Positions 12,701-24,022 of a stretch of 64,000 nt of DNA are shown one piece after another. The position numbers were made by a program, and so were the translations under genes. The stretch covers positions 373,183-437,182 of the forward strand of contig JANPWX010019233.1 of NCBI GenBank assembly GCA_024734555.1. Reading direction: 5' to 3'. How positions within the stretch are numbered: the first letter of the stretch is position 1; the number at the start of each line of letters is the position of its first letter. This stretch comes from Trochalopteron elliotii (taxonomy: Eukaryota > Chordata > Aves > Passeriformes > Leiothrichidae). The notes beneath the pieces were generated by a model that searched no databases, was not told the DNA's origin, and saw nothing but the letters and a program-made list of their open reading frames with translations.

Positions 12701-15700
12701 TACTGTCTTTACCTTCATCTTAAAAACTGCAGTGAGATTTTGCCTTCCTCTGTGCCACATGGCCAATGTGTTACCATGATGAAGATGAGGTGTCAGAGAA
12801 GTACTCCAGGATTTTACATTTCTTTTTCTGCACATGGGATGTTTTGGCTTCGTCTCTGCTTCTCATGAGGTTCAGCCTCTTCAGATTTGGGTACTTACAA
12901 GAGGTGGCAAATGGCACCATTTCCCACTGGCCTTTAATTGATAGTATGTGAAGCATGGCATTAAACTTGCTTATCAGAAAGTATATGCAAGGTTCCTGAT
13001 TTGTGACTGCATAAGAGATGATTTACAGAGCAATAAAATATTTTTTAAAGTATTTTGATATATATTATTAGAAGGAAAAAGTTAAGAGCACTTGTTCTGA
13101 GCTTAGTATTGTTTTAAAATAATTGTAAAATGCTACTAAGTGTAGAAATCATACAGTCAAGGGATTACAGGTACAATATGTTAGAAGTATCTTGTCCTAA
13201 GAGCATAAGATTTTAATGTTGTTCTGCTATACTGTTCCTTGTGTTGAAAGGGTGCCATGTGAAAAATTCAGGGCACAAGCTTCCTAAAGTGAAGCTGAGT
13301 GTTTTTATTCCACCTGAATTGCTAAAAGACTATGCTACAGTGTAAAAATGCTTTTGGGGCTCTCTGGAAGTTTATGTCAAAGCTGGTAATAAAGCATGAA
13401 ATAAAATCACTTCATCAAAAATATCTTTGATCCCCCAAGTAATATAATGACATGAAACAGTCTGACAAAGTGCTTTTAACAGTGTCAAGGAAGTTACTGA
13501 AGAAAATATCAGGAATCTATTATGTAATTAGAAAAATCACCAGGGTGACTTTTCATTAGTGAGAAGGCCATTGAGTGAAACACTGTTTTTCATTTACCTT
13601 TTTCTTCACCTGTTGGTTGTAAATTCAGGCAGGACTTGGTTCAACTAACTGAGCCATTATAATTAAGAATTTAGGGAGGATCCATTATTTTGTTTCAGAA
13701 GGATGCCCTTTTTTTAACTTACTGGTGTATTGAATTGGTGTGCCGTGAGGCCACTGGGTCTGTTGTAATGAAATATCACGGCTATTTTGCTGTGCAAGGG
13801 CTGGATGTTCCTCTTTGCATATAGCTAAAAAGAGAGACTAAAAAAACTGGATAAATGAATTGCAGGTTAACCTAAGGACCTTTCAGACTGACTTTCCTGT
13901 GATTGTATGTAGCATTTTCTTAGGGTTCTGAATAGCAGAAGGGATTTTCCAAATGCATTCCTATTCAACTTTTGTATTCAGTACTTTAAATTATTAGGTA
14001 GTGTCTTATTCAGGAAATGAACAGGTTTGATGAACAGTGTTTTTTCTGCTTACAAATTGTGCACTCTTACGTTGAAACTATGAATAGCTACACAACCCAG
14101 ACGTAATACTACAGCTTTTCTCAGTCTTTTTCTCCCTACATTTCTGCCCACCTCTCTGCTGGCCCTTTTCCTGAACTGCATTACTCAAAGAAGTTTTCAG
14201 ATATTTCTCTTCTTAGCCTGTGCTCACAGAAGCAGTAGTGATGCCAGGTTATGATGCCAAATAATGGTGACAGCAAAATTGCTACATGCAATCCTACAAC
14301 AAGACTGAGCCAGCCAAGGAAGAGGTCAACTGGCTGAACTATGGGTAGGTAGATCGGGTATCATGATTGCCCAAAATGCTTGTTAGACAAGCAGAGCAGT
14401 AGTTAAAGGTATCCCTTTGGGTTTGGATGTGATGGCTTTAATTTTGTGCTGTCCTTGATACTGCTGGTTGCAAAGTGATGCTTCTTGGAAGCCATGCACT
14501 TTTGTAAATTATTCAGTTGAAATCCAGAATTGTCTTAAGTAAGAATATGGTGTCATTTTTTAGAGGTCCTACACTTACCTTCTTCTGTGAGACGAGGATA
14601 AGTTGAGATATGCTTTGAAAAGACACATGCTTATTCTACTCTACCACTAGAACCGCTTCAACATGCATGATTTCTTAAAGGTGCTTTTCTAAGTTCCTAA
14701 AGCCATAACCCCCACAGGCAATCTTTTCAGTGACCCTATGTTTCTGAGACATCTGCCTGGATCTTTCTTGCTACACTTAAAGTCTATGATTTTTTGTTTT
14801 TTCCACTGTGAGCAGAGGGGACAGATGTGGCAGCTTTTTCTGCTGAAAAATTCTTGTGCAGTGTTTGGAAATTGACTAGTTTAATGGATCCATGATACAT
14901 GGTTCTTTGCTACCTTCCAGTAAAGATTATTAGATTATTTATTCCACTACATCCTCCACAGAAGTTAGACTGGGAGTCCCTTGCTGCTCATCTTTTTCTT
15001 TGTCTAGATATGTCGGGTATCTTACTGAAAAGACCAGCATGGATATGTGAGACTTCTGCTCAGTCTTCCATTACAATCCTAGCTCTATAAACTGGGGAAG
15101 GGTTTATCAGGGAACAGAAGGTATCATAACCCTCTTTCACTTCAGTGTCCTGAAGAGACTGAATAACACTTCTGTTCCATTTCCTACAACATCTTTCTGA
15201 TTTAACTGACTTTATAAGAATGTGAGTTGACTTACAGCTATGACTTCAGGGAGAGTTTTGGGAGAGCTCAGTCCCTTTCTATTTGCACAGCAGAAATATT
15301 CTTGTTTCTTTGTGTAGCAATAAAACCAATGCTTTCTAATGGCCACATTAGCAAAGAGATTGTAAAACTCAATGTGGGGGACAATCAGCAGCAAAATGTC
15401 TTATTAAGACATTGAATTTCAAGCATATGTGCTACCTTTATTATATACAAATGAGGAAATTTAATATGTATGTGCATTTCTCTGGAATAAAAAGGTGATT
15501 TTGAGCTTTCTAACATAATTGGAGGGGAGGCAAAATAAAAAAATGTTTTCAGAGATATCCTAGTGGGAAATTTCATGTTATCAGTTTATTTTATCTTGAT
15601 ACATGCTGTTACTTAAGAATAATTTAAAGATAAAAATCTGAGCTATCAAGACAAAAATCTCCTGTGCAGTTCCTTATTAATGGTGACTGTGGAAGCTTTA

Positions 15701-15741
15701 GCTTATTCAGGATGGGAATAGTAAATTGCTCAGAGGGCTGG

Positions 15742-16044
15742 TGTCGCAGTCAAGGGAGACGGACAGATGGCACGACGTCGGAGTTCAGGCAGTGGAGTGT
15801 GCGATTTAATGGCGTGCACTGCTCTTACATAGGCTCTTCAAGACTCCATGTTTGAACCTGATTGGCTGTGATTGGTTACCACCCAGCTCACTGACCAATA
15901 GCTGCTTGCTTGCATTGTCATCAGGGATTGGCTGGCACCCGCTTTCTGTAGCTACACCCCTCCTTCTCTCAGTGCCGTCTCTGGTCTTACCAGGTGAGTC
16001 GTGAGTCAAGGCTCAGTCCAGCTGTTCGCTCTTAGAATCTGACA
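15742..16044 (-). mobile_element. Short alpharetrovirus-like solo LTR, minus strand
   Basis: On the minus strand the segment starts TGTCAGATTC and ends GACTGCGACA, giving TG...CA ends with a short terminal inverted repeat (TGTC/GACA). Four CCAAT boxes lie in the first half (plus coordinates 15861, 15871, 15895 and 15927, one of them reversed), followed by a TATA-like TATGTAAG (15824-15831) and, only about 14 bp later, ATTAAA (15805-15810). This very short R layout, the roughly 300-bp length and the CCAAT-rich U3 resemble alpharetroviral LTRs. No gag, pol or env sequence is attached, so it is a solo LTR. I could not find a matching target site duplication at these ends. It lies antisense to TRPM3 and is CpG-richer than its surroundings, which suggests it is younger than the CR1 copies. 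Confidence 0.75.
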
Positions 16045-18299
16045 GGTGCTATTACTGACACATAAAATCTAAGGATGAGATTATTTTCTTTTTGTTACTT
16101 CTACTTCCTAAGTAGTGCAAATTGTTTGTCTTATTTAACATTCAAAAACTCTTTACTGAAACATCCCATGATAAAATATTAAGTAGTTTGCGACTGCATC
16201 ATTCTGTGGAGTTGGAGCAAATGATAAGAACTACTTTTCACTCAATATTATAGTCTGCCAGAGATGTGAATACAATAGGAAGTTTTTAAGCAACTACTGA
16301 AATGAGCAAATAGTTTGCACAAAATTACTTGAAAAATCTAGCATCATGGCACCATGAAATATGTTAGCACAGTTAATTTCCATGAATTTATTTCCAGCTC
16401 ATGTGAAATCCAGATTTATCAATGGAGACATACCCATTTTTTTGGGTGGTGTGACCCTTATTTGCCTGATAGTAGAGCTTGAAACTTGAAGGGGAAACAG
16501 CTCAATAGTCCAGGATATGTATAAGGCACATTATGTTATTTTGGTTCGTGACTGACTGTGTGTTCAGGTTTTCTCTGATGCAAATGCTTGTGTGGAGAAC
16601 CAATGCTGCAATTTTTTTCCATATCAAATCTCATACACACTCCTCTAAAAATAAATGAGAAGGGCAAGCAGCTGAAGCAAGCTACTTAATGTTATTAGCT
16701 TAATATGAGTGTCTGCAGAGAAGTGTGTGGAATATTTATTAATTAAATTGATTAGAAGCATAACATAGAAAAAACTGCTTTTTCATTTTCTTTGAGCAAA
16801 AAATATATGTCCACTATCCATGGCAATTCTAGCCCTTGGTTGCATTGATGTAATCAGAAAATGAGATTTTATCGTAGTAAAACCACATTAATGGTGGAAT
16901 GTTGGCTCCTGATGCTTTGGAGGTGCATAGTGGTGTCCTGTAGCTTGTTTTGTGGAATGCAATTTTTCAGTATCAAGGGGATCACTTTATGTGACATTGC
17001 TTCTAGCATTGATAATTAGATTCTTTGTGACCGTCATCCCAAGCCTAATTTTACTCTTAGCACATGGTATGCTCATTTGAAACTCAGAGGTCATTTCATG
17101 TCAGGAAGGATTTCTCTCCAGTGGTGGTTTAAGCTTGGCTGACATGGCTGTTGACCCTAGTTTACACTTTCTTCCTTGGCCTTGGACAAAACAAAGTTAA
17201 TACTGCAACACAATCTGAAGTAAGATGGCATGTATCTCTTCTCCCATAGCATTTCTATCATAATGCTGTTGAATGCAATGGATGTGTATGAATAGTCTAG
17301 AAAAGATGTCTGCCAGTGACCAGTTTGGAAGCGTGTATTGTGTATCATCACGAGTAAGGCTACCATTAATACTCTCAAAGTTGCTTTACAGTGCCTTATT
17401 TTTGTGTGCTTGGAATTAATATCCCTTGAATGTAAACTGATTTTGCAGAAACCACTGAGTAAACATACTCTGGAAGTAACAGTCCCAGTTAGCAATAACA
17501 GCCTGTTACCTTGTTTCCTAAAGCTGAAGAAACCAAAATTGCTAGGATGAGGAATTTAAAATGGGTCTCTATCAAAACCATTCCACTAAAATTTCAGCTC
17601 TTTCTGGGTTTCCTGTTACATGCTTCCATGATGCACTAGGCTGTGCTTCTGAATTTTACATTTGATACGTTTCTCAGAAACTCAAATCAGCTGTCAAAAC
17701 ACTTGTTTCCTGCTGTGAGGACTTTGAGTTTTCACTGGGAGGCCACAGCAACAAAATCTAACTCACTTGTTTCAGTGTTCAAAAAAATTCAGAAAAGTTT
17801 CAGTAAGGGATGGGATACTGATAACTTATTTGTGTAGTTGATATGTGATCTGAATACTCTGTGAATACATAAATGTTAAAACACATGACGCTTAAAGCAG
17901 TGATTATTAATATATCCCGCCTCTTTGGATAGCATACATATTAGCAGATCTCTGTTCGTACTACTTAGGTTTTTTAAATTCCATTCATAGAAGTGGGTTA
18001 TTTAAAAATAAAAAATTGAAGTATGTTGACAACAGAAATGTTGACAAGACTTTTTAAACAAAATAAAGCAGATGAAAAAAGAAAAGTTAAAATTATAGAC
18101 ATTTCTTTGGATTTCATCCACAAAATAAAGTACAAATACATGTTGTATTACTAATATCAGTTTGTTGCAGGAACTTTATCTAATCAAGTGGATCCTTTCA
18201 CTAGCTGCTGTTTGCTGTCTGCTTCCCGATCTCATTCTGGGGAGAGCAGATTAATAATTCCTGATTTGAGCTAAAATTAGTTAGCTCATTCATGTATAT
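16045..18299 (+). other. Intron sequence, nothing recognised
   Basis: AT-rich, with only short open frames on both strands and no recognised family. No repeats beyond short A/T runs were noted. Confidence 0.55.
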
Positions 18300-18990
18300 T
18301 TGGAATCATAAAATTACAGGGTATCTGGGATTGGTAGGGACGCATAAGGATCATAGGACCATTCTTGGTCCTCACAGAACTTTTAAAACTAAATCATATG
18401 ACTGAGTCAGTCAGTCCTAAAACTTTGACAGACTTGGGCCCCGACCACTTCCCTGCGGAGCGTGATCCAGTGACCAACCACCCTCTGAGTGAAGATCCTA
18501 TTCCTAATATCCAACCTGTACTTCCTCTGAGGAAGCTTCAATCCCTTTCCCTGTGTCCTATCACTGTTTACCAGGGAGAAGAGATCAGCCATTCTTCCTT
18601 TGCTGCCCTCCTTGAGGAAGCTGTAGGCTGTAATGGGATCACCCCTCAGCCCCTCTTCTTCAAACTGAGCAAACCAAGTAACCTTAACTGCTCTTTCTCA
18701 GTCTTGTCTTGAGGGATCTCACCAGATCCCTTGCTGTGGGAGTGCTCTCCACCCTCTCATCCCCAGTTTATACGTACAACCAGGATAATAATTTCTCAGA
18801 TGCAGAATGCAGCACTTGCTCTTGTTCAATTTAATGTGGTTGCCCAGCTCTCTAGTCTGTCCAGAGCTCTCTCTAGGGCCTCTCTATCCTCAAGGGAGTT
18901 CACAGCTCCTCCTAGTTTAGTATGGTCGGTAAAATGACTGAATTTACATTCAGCTGCTGCATCTAGGTCATTCATACAAACATTAAAACA
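18300..18990 (-). mobile_element. CR1 LINE fragment, minus strand
   Basis: The segment begins (plus coordinates) with a degraded copy of the CR1 3' terminus, GGAATCATAAAATTACAGGG, then GGATTGGTAGGGACGCATAAGG. It continues with reversed 3' UTR/ORF2 phrases: CCTAATATCCAACCTGTACT near 18502, CTGTGTCCTATCACTG near 18550, ACCAGGGAGAAGAGATCAGC near 18571 and CTCTTCTTCAAACTGAGCAA near 18652. It ends in the region equivalent to the FADD motif side (CATTCATACAAACATTAAAA near 18970). It is heavily decayed and non-coding. Confidence 0.85.
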
Positions 18991-19129
18991 TTACTTGATT
19001 TCCCATTTGCTGTTTTACTTTCAGTACTTGAAAACAGTGGTAGAAACTGTATCTCATGGTGAACAGCAAGGTTGAAGAGGAGGCAGGAGCATGCTGTTTC
19101 AATAAAGAGGACCAGTTGCGTCCTGCACT

Positions 19130-19510
19130 CTGTTAGGGTTGTGGGCAGCAGGGATCAAGGGAAGTGATTAAATCTAAAAGATTCCATTACTCTGGGATAG
19201 TATGAAATAATCTCATCTCTCTCTTTCTGAGAACATATCTGAGTGCTGTGTCCAGTTCTGGGGTCCCAAGACCAGGAGGCATATGGACTTTCTGAAGGTG
19301 AGTCTGGTGGAGACCGCTAAACTTGTCAGGGGGTTTCACACATGACGTGCAAAAAAGCACTTGGTTTGTTCAACTATAGGAAAGGAACCTAGAAGGGGAA
19401 TCATATTTCTGCCTTTGGAAGGAGGGTCCAGAAGGGATGAAGCCAGAGGTTTTTTTCCAGGATGCTGAGTGTCAGGACAAGAGTAATGGAAACAGGTTGT
19501 TATGATAAGC
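19130..19510 (+). mobile_element. CR1 LINE fragment, plus strand
   Basis: Plus-oriented CR1 phrases: GGATCAAGGGAAGTGATTA near 19152, GAGTGCTGTGTCCAGTTCTG near 19241 (the usual 'YCVQFW' region of ORF2), GGAAGGAGGGTCCAGAAGGG near 19418 and GTCAGGACAAGAGTAATGG near 19471. It is degraded and lacks a recognisable 3' tail. It lies only 140 bp from the oppositely oriented CR1 copy. Confidence 0.75.
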
Positions 19511-20645
19511 ATGTGTAAGGACTGAAGCGGGTTTTGTGGACCTGAGCAGCCTGATCTAACTGGAGAAATCTTAGAATTTGTGCCTTCCTGATTTGATTTT
19601 TCACTCCACCTTTTTCTGAGTTTTCAAAATGAAGCAAAGACTGTTAATTTTCAAAGACAATGTCCTGGTGTTTGTTCTGTTTTAAAATATGGACAAAGAT
19701 ATATTTTTAAACACTTAAGAAGTGCAGAACAGCACTGCAACTGCGAGGCTGTTATCATAGAAGCTTCTTGAATTGAAGAGTTGTCAGAAGAATCTTCTGA
19801 AGTTTCTCTCAGTGCTTGGTAGCAGCAGATGCATCAAGGGGGAAAGGTGACAAACTTTGTAGATATGAAGCAGAGTGGTTTCTAGGTACACATTACATTG
19901 CAGTTATGTTCTGGATTTGTTTTTGCAGTAATGACTTTGCAGCTGAGTGTCTCACAAATTTGTTGGGATGGCTGATCGTATCACGATTGAAGAAACTGAT
20001 TTGCAGCAACTGGCAGCTTTCACAAAGTTCAGAGAGCTGCTGTGTCTCTGACTCTTACACATGCTAGCAGTTGAGCTAGCAATTTTTATCAGCCTCATGC
20101 TGTCAAGCTGTTTGTTTTCTGTGACCTACTTCATTTCAGTTTGAATATTTACTCGTTTTGCACAGCAATGCACAGTGAGGCTATCCATCATTTCTTTGGC
20201 AGGACTTCTTTTGATTCTTTATGAATAGGTCTAAGGCACCACTCACAGCTATGGTGGAGGAGGCATTCCTAAGCATCCTGAGGCAGGGTTTTGTCTTCAG
20301 ACTCCATCTATCTCCTTCCCAGAGAGAAGCACAAGGATCTTTATTAGTCAGTTAACCACAAGGTTGTGCTGCTGCAATCATGGCTGCAAGGTGCTAGGAA
20401 AATGGTATGCAGAATGATGAAGAGCAAAGGCTCTGGGATCTCATGTGTTTTATATCTCTTTGGATGTTTCTGCTCTTTACTGCAGAGGCAGTGATTGTTG
20501 TTAGTTGGTGTGGAACACAACTGGGTGGAAACTGAAAGGCCACAAAACTCTGCAAAACAGCTCTGACAGGTGCCTCAGGCTCAGCGTCACATTGTACCCA
20601 GTCATCTCAATATCAATGGTCTCATTCCAACCCTAAGCTGTGGTG

Positions 20646-21385
20646 TGTTGGGGAAGATGAATCAGGGAAACCTTATAAATATGATTGCTTAGCAAAAGAT
20701 TCTGAAAATATGAAACCTATAATCGAAATAGAAATGAAAGCTTGCTTTGAGTTGTAGGATACTGAGCCTTAGTTACTGTATAACCTGAAAACAATAGCCC
20801 AGCCAGCTGAAGGAGAATCCCTCTTGATTGAACAATACCCTTCTGCTGGCTAAGGAATCCAAAGGTCAATGTAGCAAAAGAGAATAGTCTAAAGAGTAGT
20901 TTTTAGAGTTTAAAATATAACACAGTATGGTAATGTAGTAGTTCTTATAGGCTATATGTAGATTCTATAGGGTTTTGTGTCATGTATTGGTTGGTTAGTG
21001 TAAATTAGAATATTCAACACAAAAGGAGATATAATGTATTGTAACAAAGACCTCGCGCTCTGACTCTCCTCCTCTCTTGCTCTCTCTCTGACTCTCCTCC
21101 TCTCTTGCTCTCTCTCTGACTCTCTTCTCTGATGCTCTCTCTCTAGCTCTCTTGCCCCTGCGCTTCAACCCCTGCCACCTCTCTCTGGCTCTCTTGCTCT
21201 CTCCTCTCTTACCTCTTACCCTCTTGTTCTCTCTCTCCCTCTCTCTTTAAGACTTCCCTTCAGCCGAGGCTGGTGGCTGAAGTCAAGGCCCTTTTTACCC
21301 ACAACCCTTGCAATAAAACCACATGTTCTAGAATGTATCAAGTTGGCAGAGCTCCCTCTCCTTGCCATCCACGGATGCTCCTACA
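20646..21385 (+). mobile_element. Solo LTR (ERVK/class II type), plus strand, 6-bp target duplication
   Basis: The element starts TGTTGGGG and ends CTCCTACA (TG...CA) and is 740 bp long. It is flanked on both sides by GTGGTG (20640-20645 and 21386-21391), a 6-bp target site duplication typical of class II endogenous retroviruses. AATAAA lies at 21312-21317, about 70 bp from the 3' end, consistent with R/U5. The downstream half contains a long CT-rich tract (about 21050-21250) that includes a 28-bp tandem duplication. A sequence beginning TGGTGGGCTTGACA directly after the LTR resembles the start of a primer binding site, but because it continues the older minus-strand LTR I prefer the solo-LTR reading. 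No retroviral genes are attached. Confidence 0.85.
21061..21125. repeat. 28-bp tandem duplication in the LTR CT-rich tract
   Basis: Two full 28-bp units start at 21061 and 21089, and a partial third starts at 21117. Each starts TGACTCTC and ends in CT repeats. Strand asymmetry is complete, with pyrimidines on the plus strand. Confidence 0.9.
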
Positions 21386-21419
21386 GTGGTGGGCTTGACA
21401 CCCCATGTTAGTTTACACA

Positions 21420-22902
21420 GTCGGCTTCATGATCTGGGTAGTGATTGGGGCAATCAGAGCTCAAGGCCTTGGATAAACCCTTGCATCGGGATGCAAAAGT
21501 GATCAGATTTATTTACTATTTCTTTGGAGGAGGGAGCAGGAGATCACCAAGGGGACCTGTGGACGACTTTCTAGTCTCACTTGAATCATTCTGAGTGGTA
21601 AAAGAACAGACGAGGAATCTGAATGGTATATTAGTTCCCTTTTGATTTTCTTTAGATGGACAATTTAAACAGCTTTATTTCTACAGATTTATACATATTG
21701 TACATTTACACTCCATTAAAGCATACTTTGGGGAAACGAACTATTTTAAAACCTGAGCTCTATTTTTCTTAGTCTTCAGTGAAGAAAAATATATAGTAAA
21801 AATTTTTATGGCTAAATAATCCCCGTTGCAGAGTGCACTGATATGACCAAATTTTCAGGATAAACTACTAAGCAGCCATTAGACTGTTTCCTTCTCAAAA
21901 ATCTGCACTGTGTTTGACGCATTAATCAAGGCATTAATATAGAAAATAGAAGTAAAAGTGTTTCTAGTGAAATTAGGTGTGAAATTAGGATTCAATATTT
22001 TCTTCGCTTTCAACTTGTCTGTTCCTTTTTCAAAGGAAAACATGAATGCTACCTCTCTGAAAACCTGAGGAATTACTTTGTCATTACTTACACTGGGAAT
22101 CATACCCATCAATTGCTGTTTGTTGTGTAGGCTTTTTGTTTTATTCCCTGGTGTTACACATCCATCATCTGAAGTTGCTTTCTTTTAAGCCTACTATGCA
22201 TTAGTAAACCAATGCTGTGGAAGAGTCACTCAGCTCCAGCTGAGTTGAATATATTCCCATTATACATCTCCCTGTAGATTGTGCCCCGTGGCACTTGGGA
22301 ATAATTGTGGGTACGATCTGAAGGAGGACATACTCTGTAGGAGATCACAAGTATAGATATCAATCCTGTCTTGTAAAGGTATGTGAAATAAAATCTGTGT
22401 CTGCCAAAGGTCTGTTTGTTCAGTGCAGGGAACAAAAAGTCTTCAGAAGTCTCCAGCTTGCTAATAGCTCTGTACTGAGATACTGAAACTCAGACCTCCT
22501 GACCCAAGATGGTTTCAGTTGCTCTGGAATAATTATCTTCCTTCTGTTTTCCCAGCAACTTGTCAAAGACTAATTTTTCTTTCCTCTTCTCTCCTTGAAA
22601 GACGTGCTAGTGCCTAAGAGAAAGCAAAGTATGAACTCACAGTCAATTCCTCTGAAGGATTTTGGAGGATCCTTTCTGAAGTACTGAAGCAGTGACACCT
22701 GCATTTTTTCCAAAGCTAGAAGATCTAGCGAGATGGTCCCACTTTCAAAGTATGAAAGTTTAATCCCCTGTTAAGGTTATGCAGCTCCATCCATCTAAAT
22801 GACATACGAGTTATCCATCAGTTACTCACCAGACCTTGGGCATCAATGATGCTTTGACCTCTGCTTTTTCCTCCCTTTAGCACAAAGGATTTTGTGAAGA
22901 TT
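21420..22902 (+). other. Intron sequence between LTRs, nothing recognised
   Basis: No coding exon or clear repeat family. The first 200 bp (to about 21640) are less AT-rich, and I cannot rule out that they belong to an older retroviral element. Confidence 0.5.
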
Positions 22903-24017
22903 TGTGTTAGTTTAAAACAGCCTGATTTCTAGTGGGGGAAGCCAAGAGGCGTCTTCTGAGATAAGCTCCTCAAAGCTTCTACTATGTCCCCTCAGACCAT
23001 GTGGCTGACAGTGAGGGGTATGGAGATCAATGTCCCAATGTGGAGCCCAAACGAGCTCAACCTTTCAGCTGCAAAACCCTATAAGAACGTTTTAATTGAT
23101 AGAACTTGAGAACAAACAAACCTACAGACAACAATTTTTTTCCTGAGTCAGAGAAAAGGAAAAGGTGAAGACACATGAGGAGAACAACGTAACGACACTA
23201 AGATCAGTGAAAGGAAGGAAGGAGAGGGGCTCCATATTTCAGAGCTGAAATTCTTCTGCAAGTTGTGGTGAGGACTATAACACAATTTTCCCTGTAATTC
23301 ATGAAGTGTGTGGGGTATGCAGAGATCCACTTGCAGCCCATGAGAAAAAGTGCTAACACTGAAGCGGGTGCATGCTGAAAGGCTATAATCTAGTGGGAAA
23401 CCCGAACAGGAGAAGACCCTTGCTTCCAGAAACAGAAAAAGAGGACCCTTGCTTCCAAACTAGAGCAATTTATCCTTAAAAGACTACACCCCATGAATTA
23501 AAATGACCCACACCATGTAGTTTGGGAAGACTATTTTGCGAGTGGGAGGGACTCACAATACAGCGGGTTGGGCAGGACTGCTACTTGTGAAAATTAGAAC
23601 CACGTTGGAAAAGTTCTTAGAGAACTGTCTCCTGTGGGATATCCCCATGACATAGCAGAAAAAACTCCTCTCCCTAAGTGAACTGAAGAAAGATTTTAAA
23701 TGAAGAACTGACCAAAACTCTTACACCCTGTCTCCCTGTGCTGTCAGTGGGAAAGGAGGAAGGGCTGGAGGGAGGAAAAAGGTGTTCTAAAGGTTTATTT
23801 TAGTTCCCATTATCCTCTTTTAATTCTGTTATTAATTTTTCTTCATTCCATTTAAATTTGAGCCTATTTTGCCCTTGAAATGTTTCTTCCCATCCTTATC
23901 TTAACTCATGAGCCATTTGGTTTTTCTTTCTCCTTCCTCTGCTCAGCTGTAGCAGAGAAGAATGAGTGAGTGGTTTATTGTGGGTGCCTGGCTTTCAGCC
24001 AGTGTCAAACCACGACA
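22903..24017 (+). mobile_element. ERVL-like solo LTR, plus strand, 5-bp target duplication
   Basis: This 1,115-bp element starts TGTGTTAGTTTAAAACAG and ends CAAACCACGACA. It is flanked by a perfect direct repeat AGATT (22898-22902 and 24018-24022), a 5-bp target site duplication. Its 3' end (GGGTGCCTGGCTTTCAGCCAG...) is clearly related to the 3' end of the LTR at 53518-54612 (GGCACTTGGCTTCCAGCCAG...), so both belong to one LTR superfamily. Internal blocks such as GAACTGTCTCCTGTGGGA also match. No retroviral coding sequence is attached. The sequence is degraded, suggesting a fairly old insertion. It is sense to TRPM3. Confidence 0.9.
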
Positions 24018-24022
24018 AGATT

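Larger units (their letters stand above)
6081..15741 (+). other. Intron sequence, only simple repeats recognised
   Basis: AT-rich intron with no recognisable exon or transposon. Small features are a direct duplication of an AATAGGTTACATxAA motif at about 6793-6840, a tetranucleotide repeat at 9445-9493, AAAT units at 9611-9628, a T19 run at 9755-9773, and a T8/A7 palindromic run near 12532. The longest frames (about 100 codons) look like chance. Confidence 0.6.
20292..21419 (-). mobile_element. Older solo LTR, minus strand, interrupted by a younger LTR
   Basis: Read on the minus strand this starts TGTGTAAACTAACATGGGG (from 21419 down) and, after removing the inner insertion and one copy of its duplication, runs to GAGTCTGAAGACA ending at 20292, about 380 bp in all. 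It has a clear TATA box, GATATAAAAC (20447-20456), and an AATAAA (20340-20345) about 100 bp further on, the order expected of U3-R-U5. The ends are inferred from the TG/CA rule; no target duplication was found, so the outer limits are uncertain. It is antisense to TRPM3. Confidence 0.55.

Noticed and set aside
21386..21405. Possible retroviral primer binding site after the LTR (TGGTGGGCTTGACACC)
   Set aside because: The first six bases are better explained as the GTGGTG target duplication, and the following bases continue the older minus-strand LTR; no gag sequence follows.
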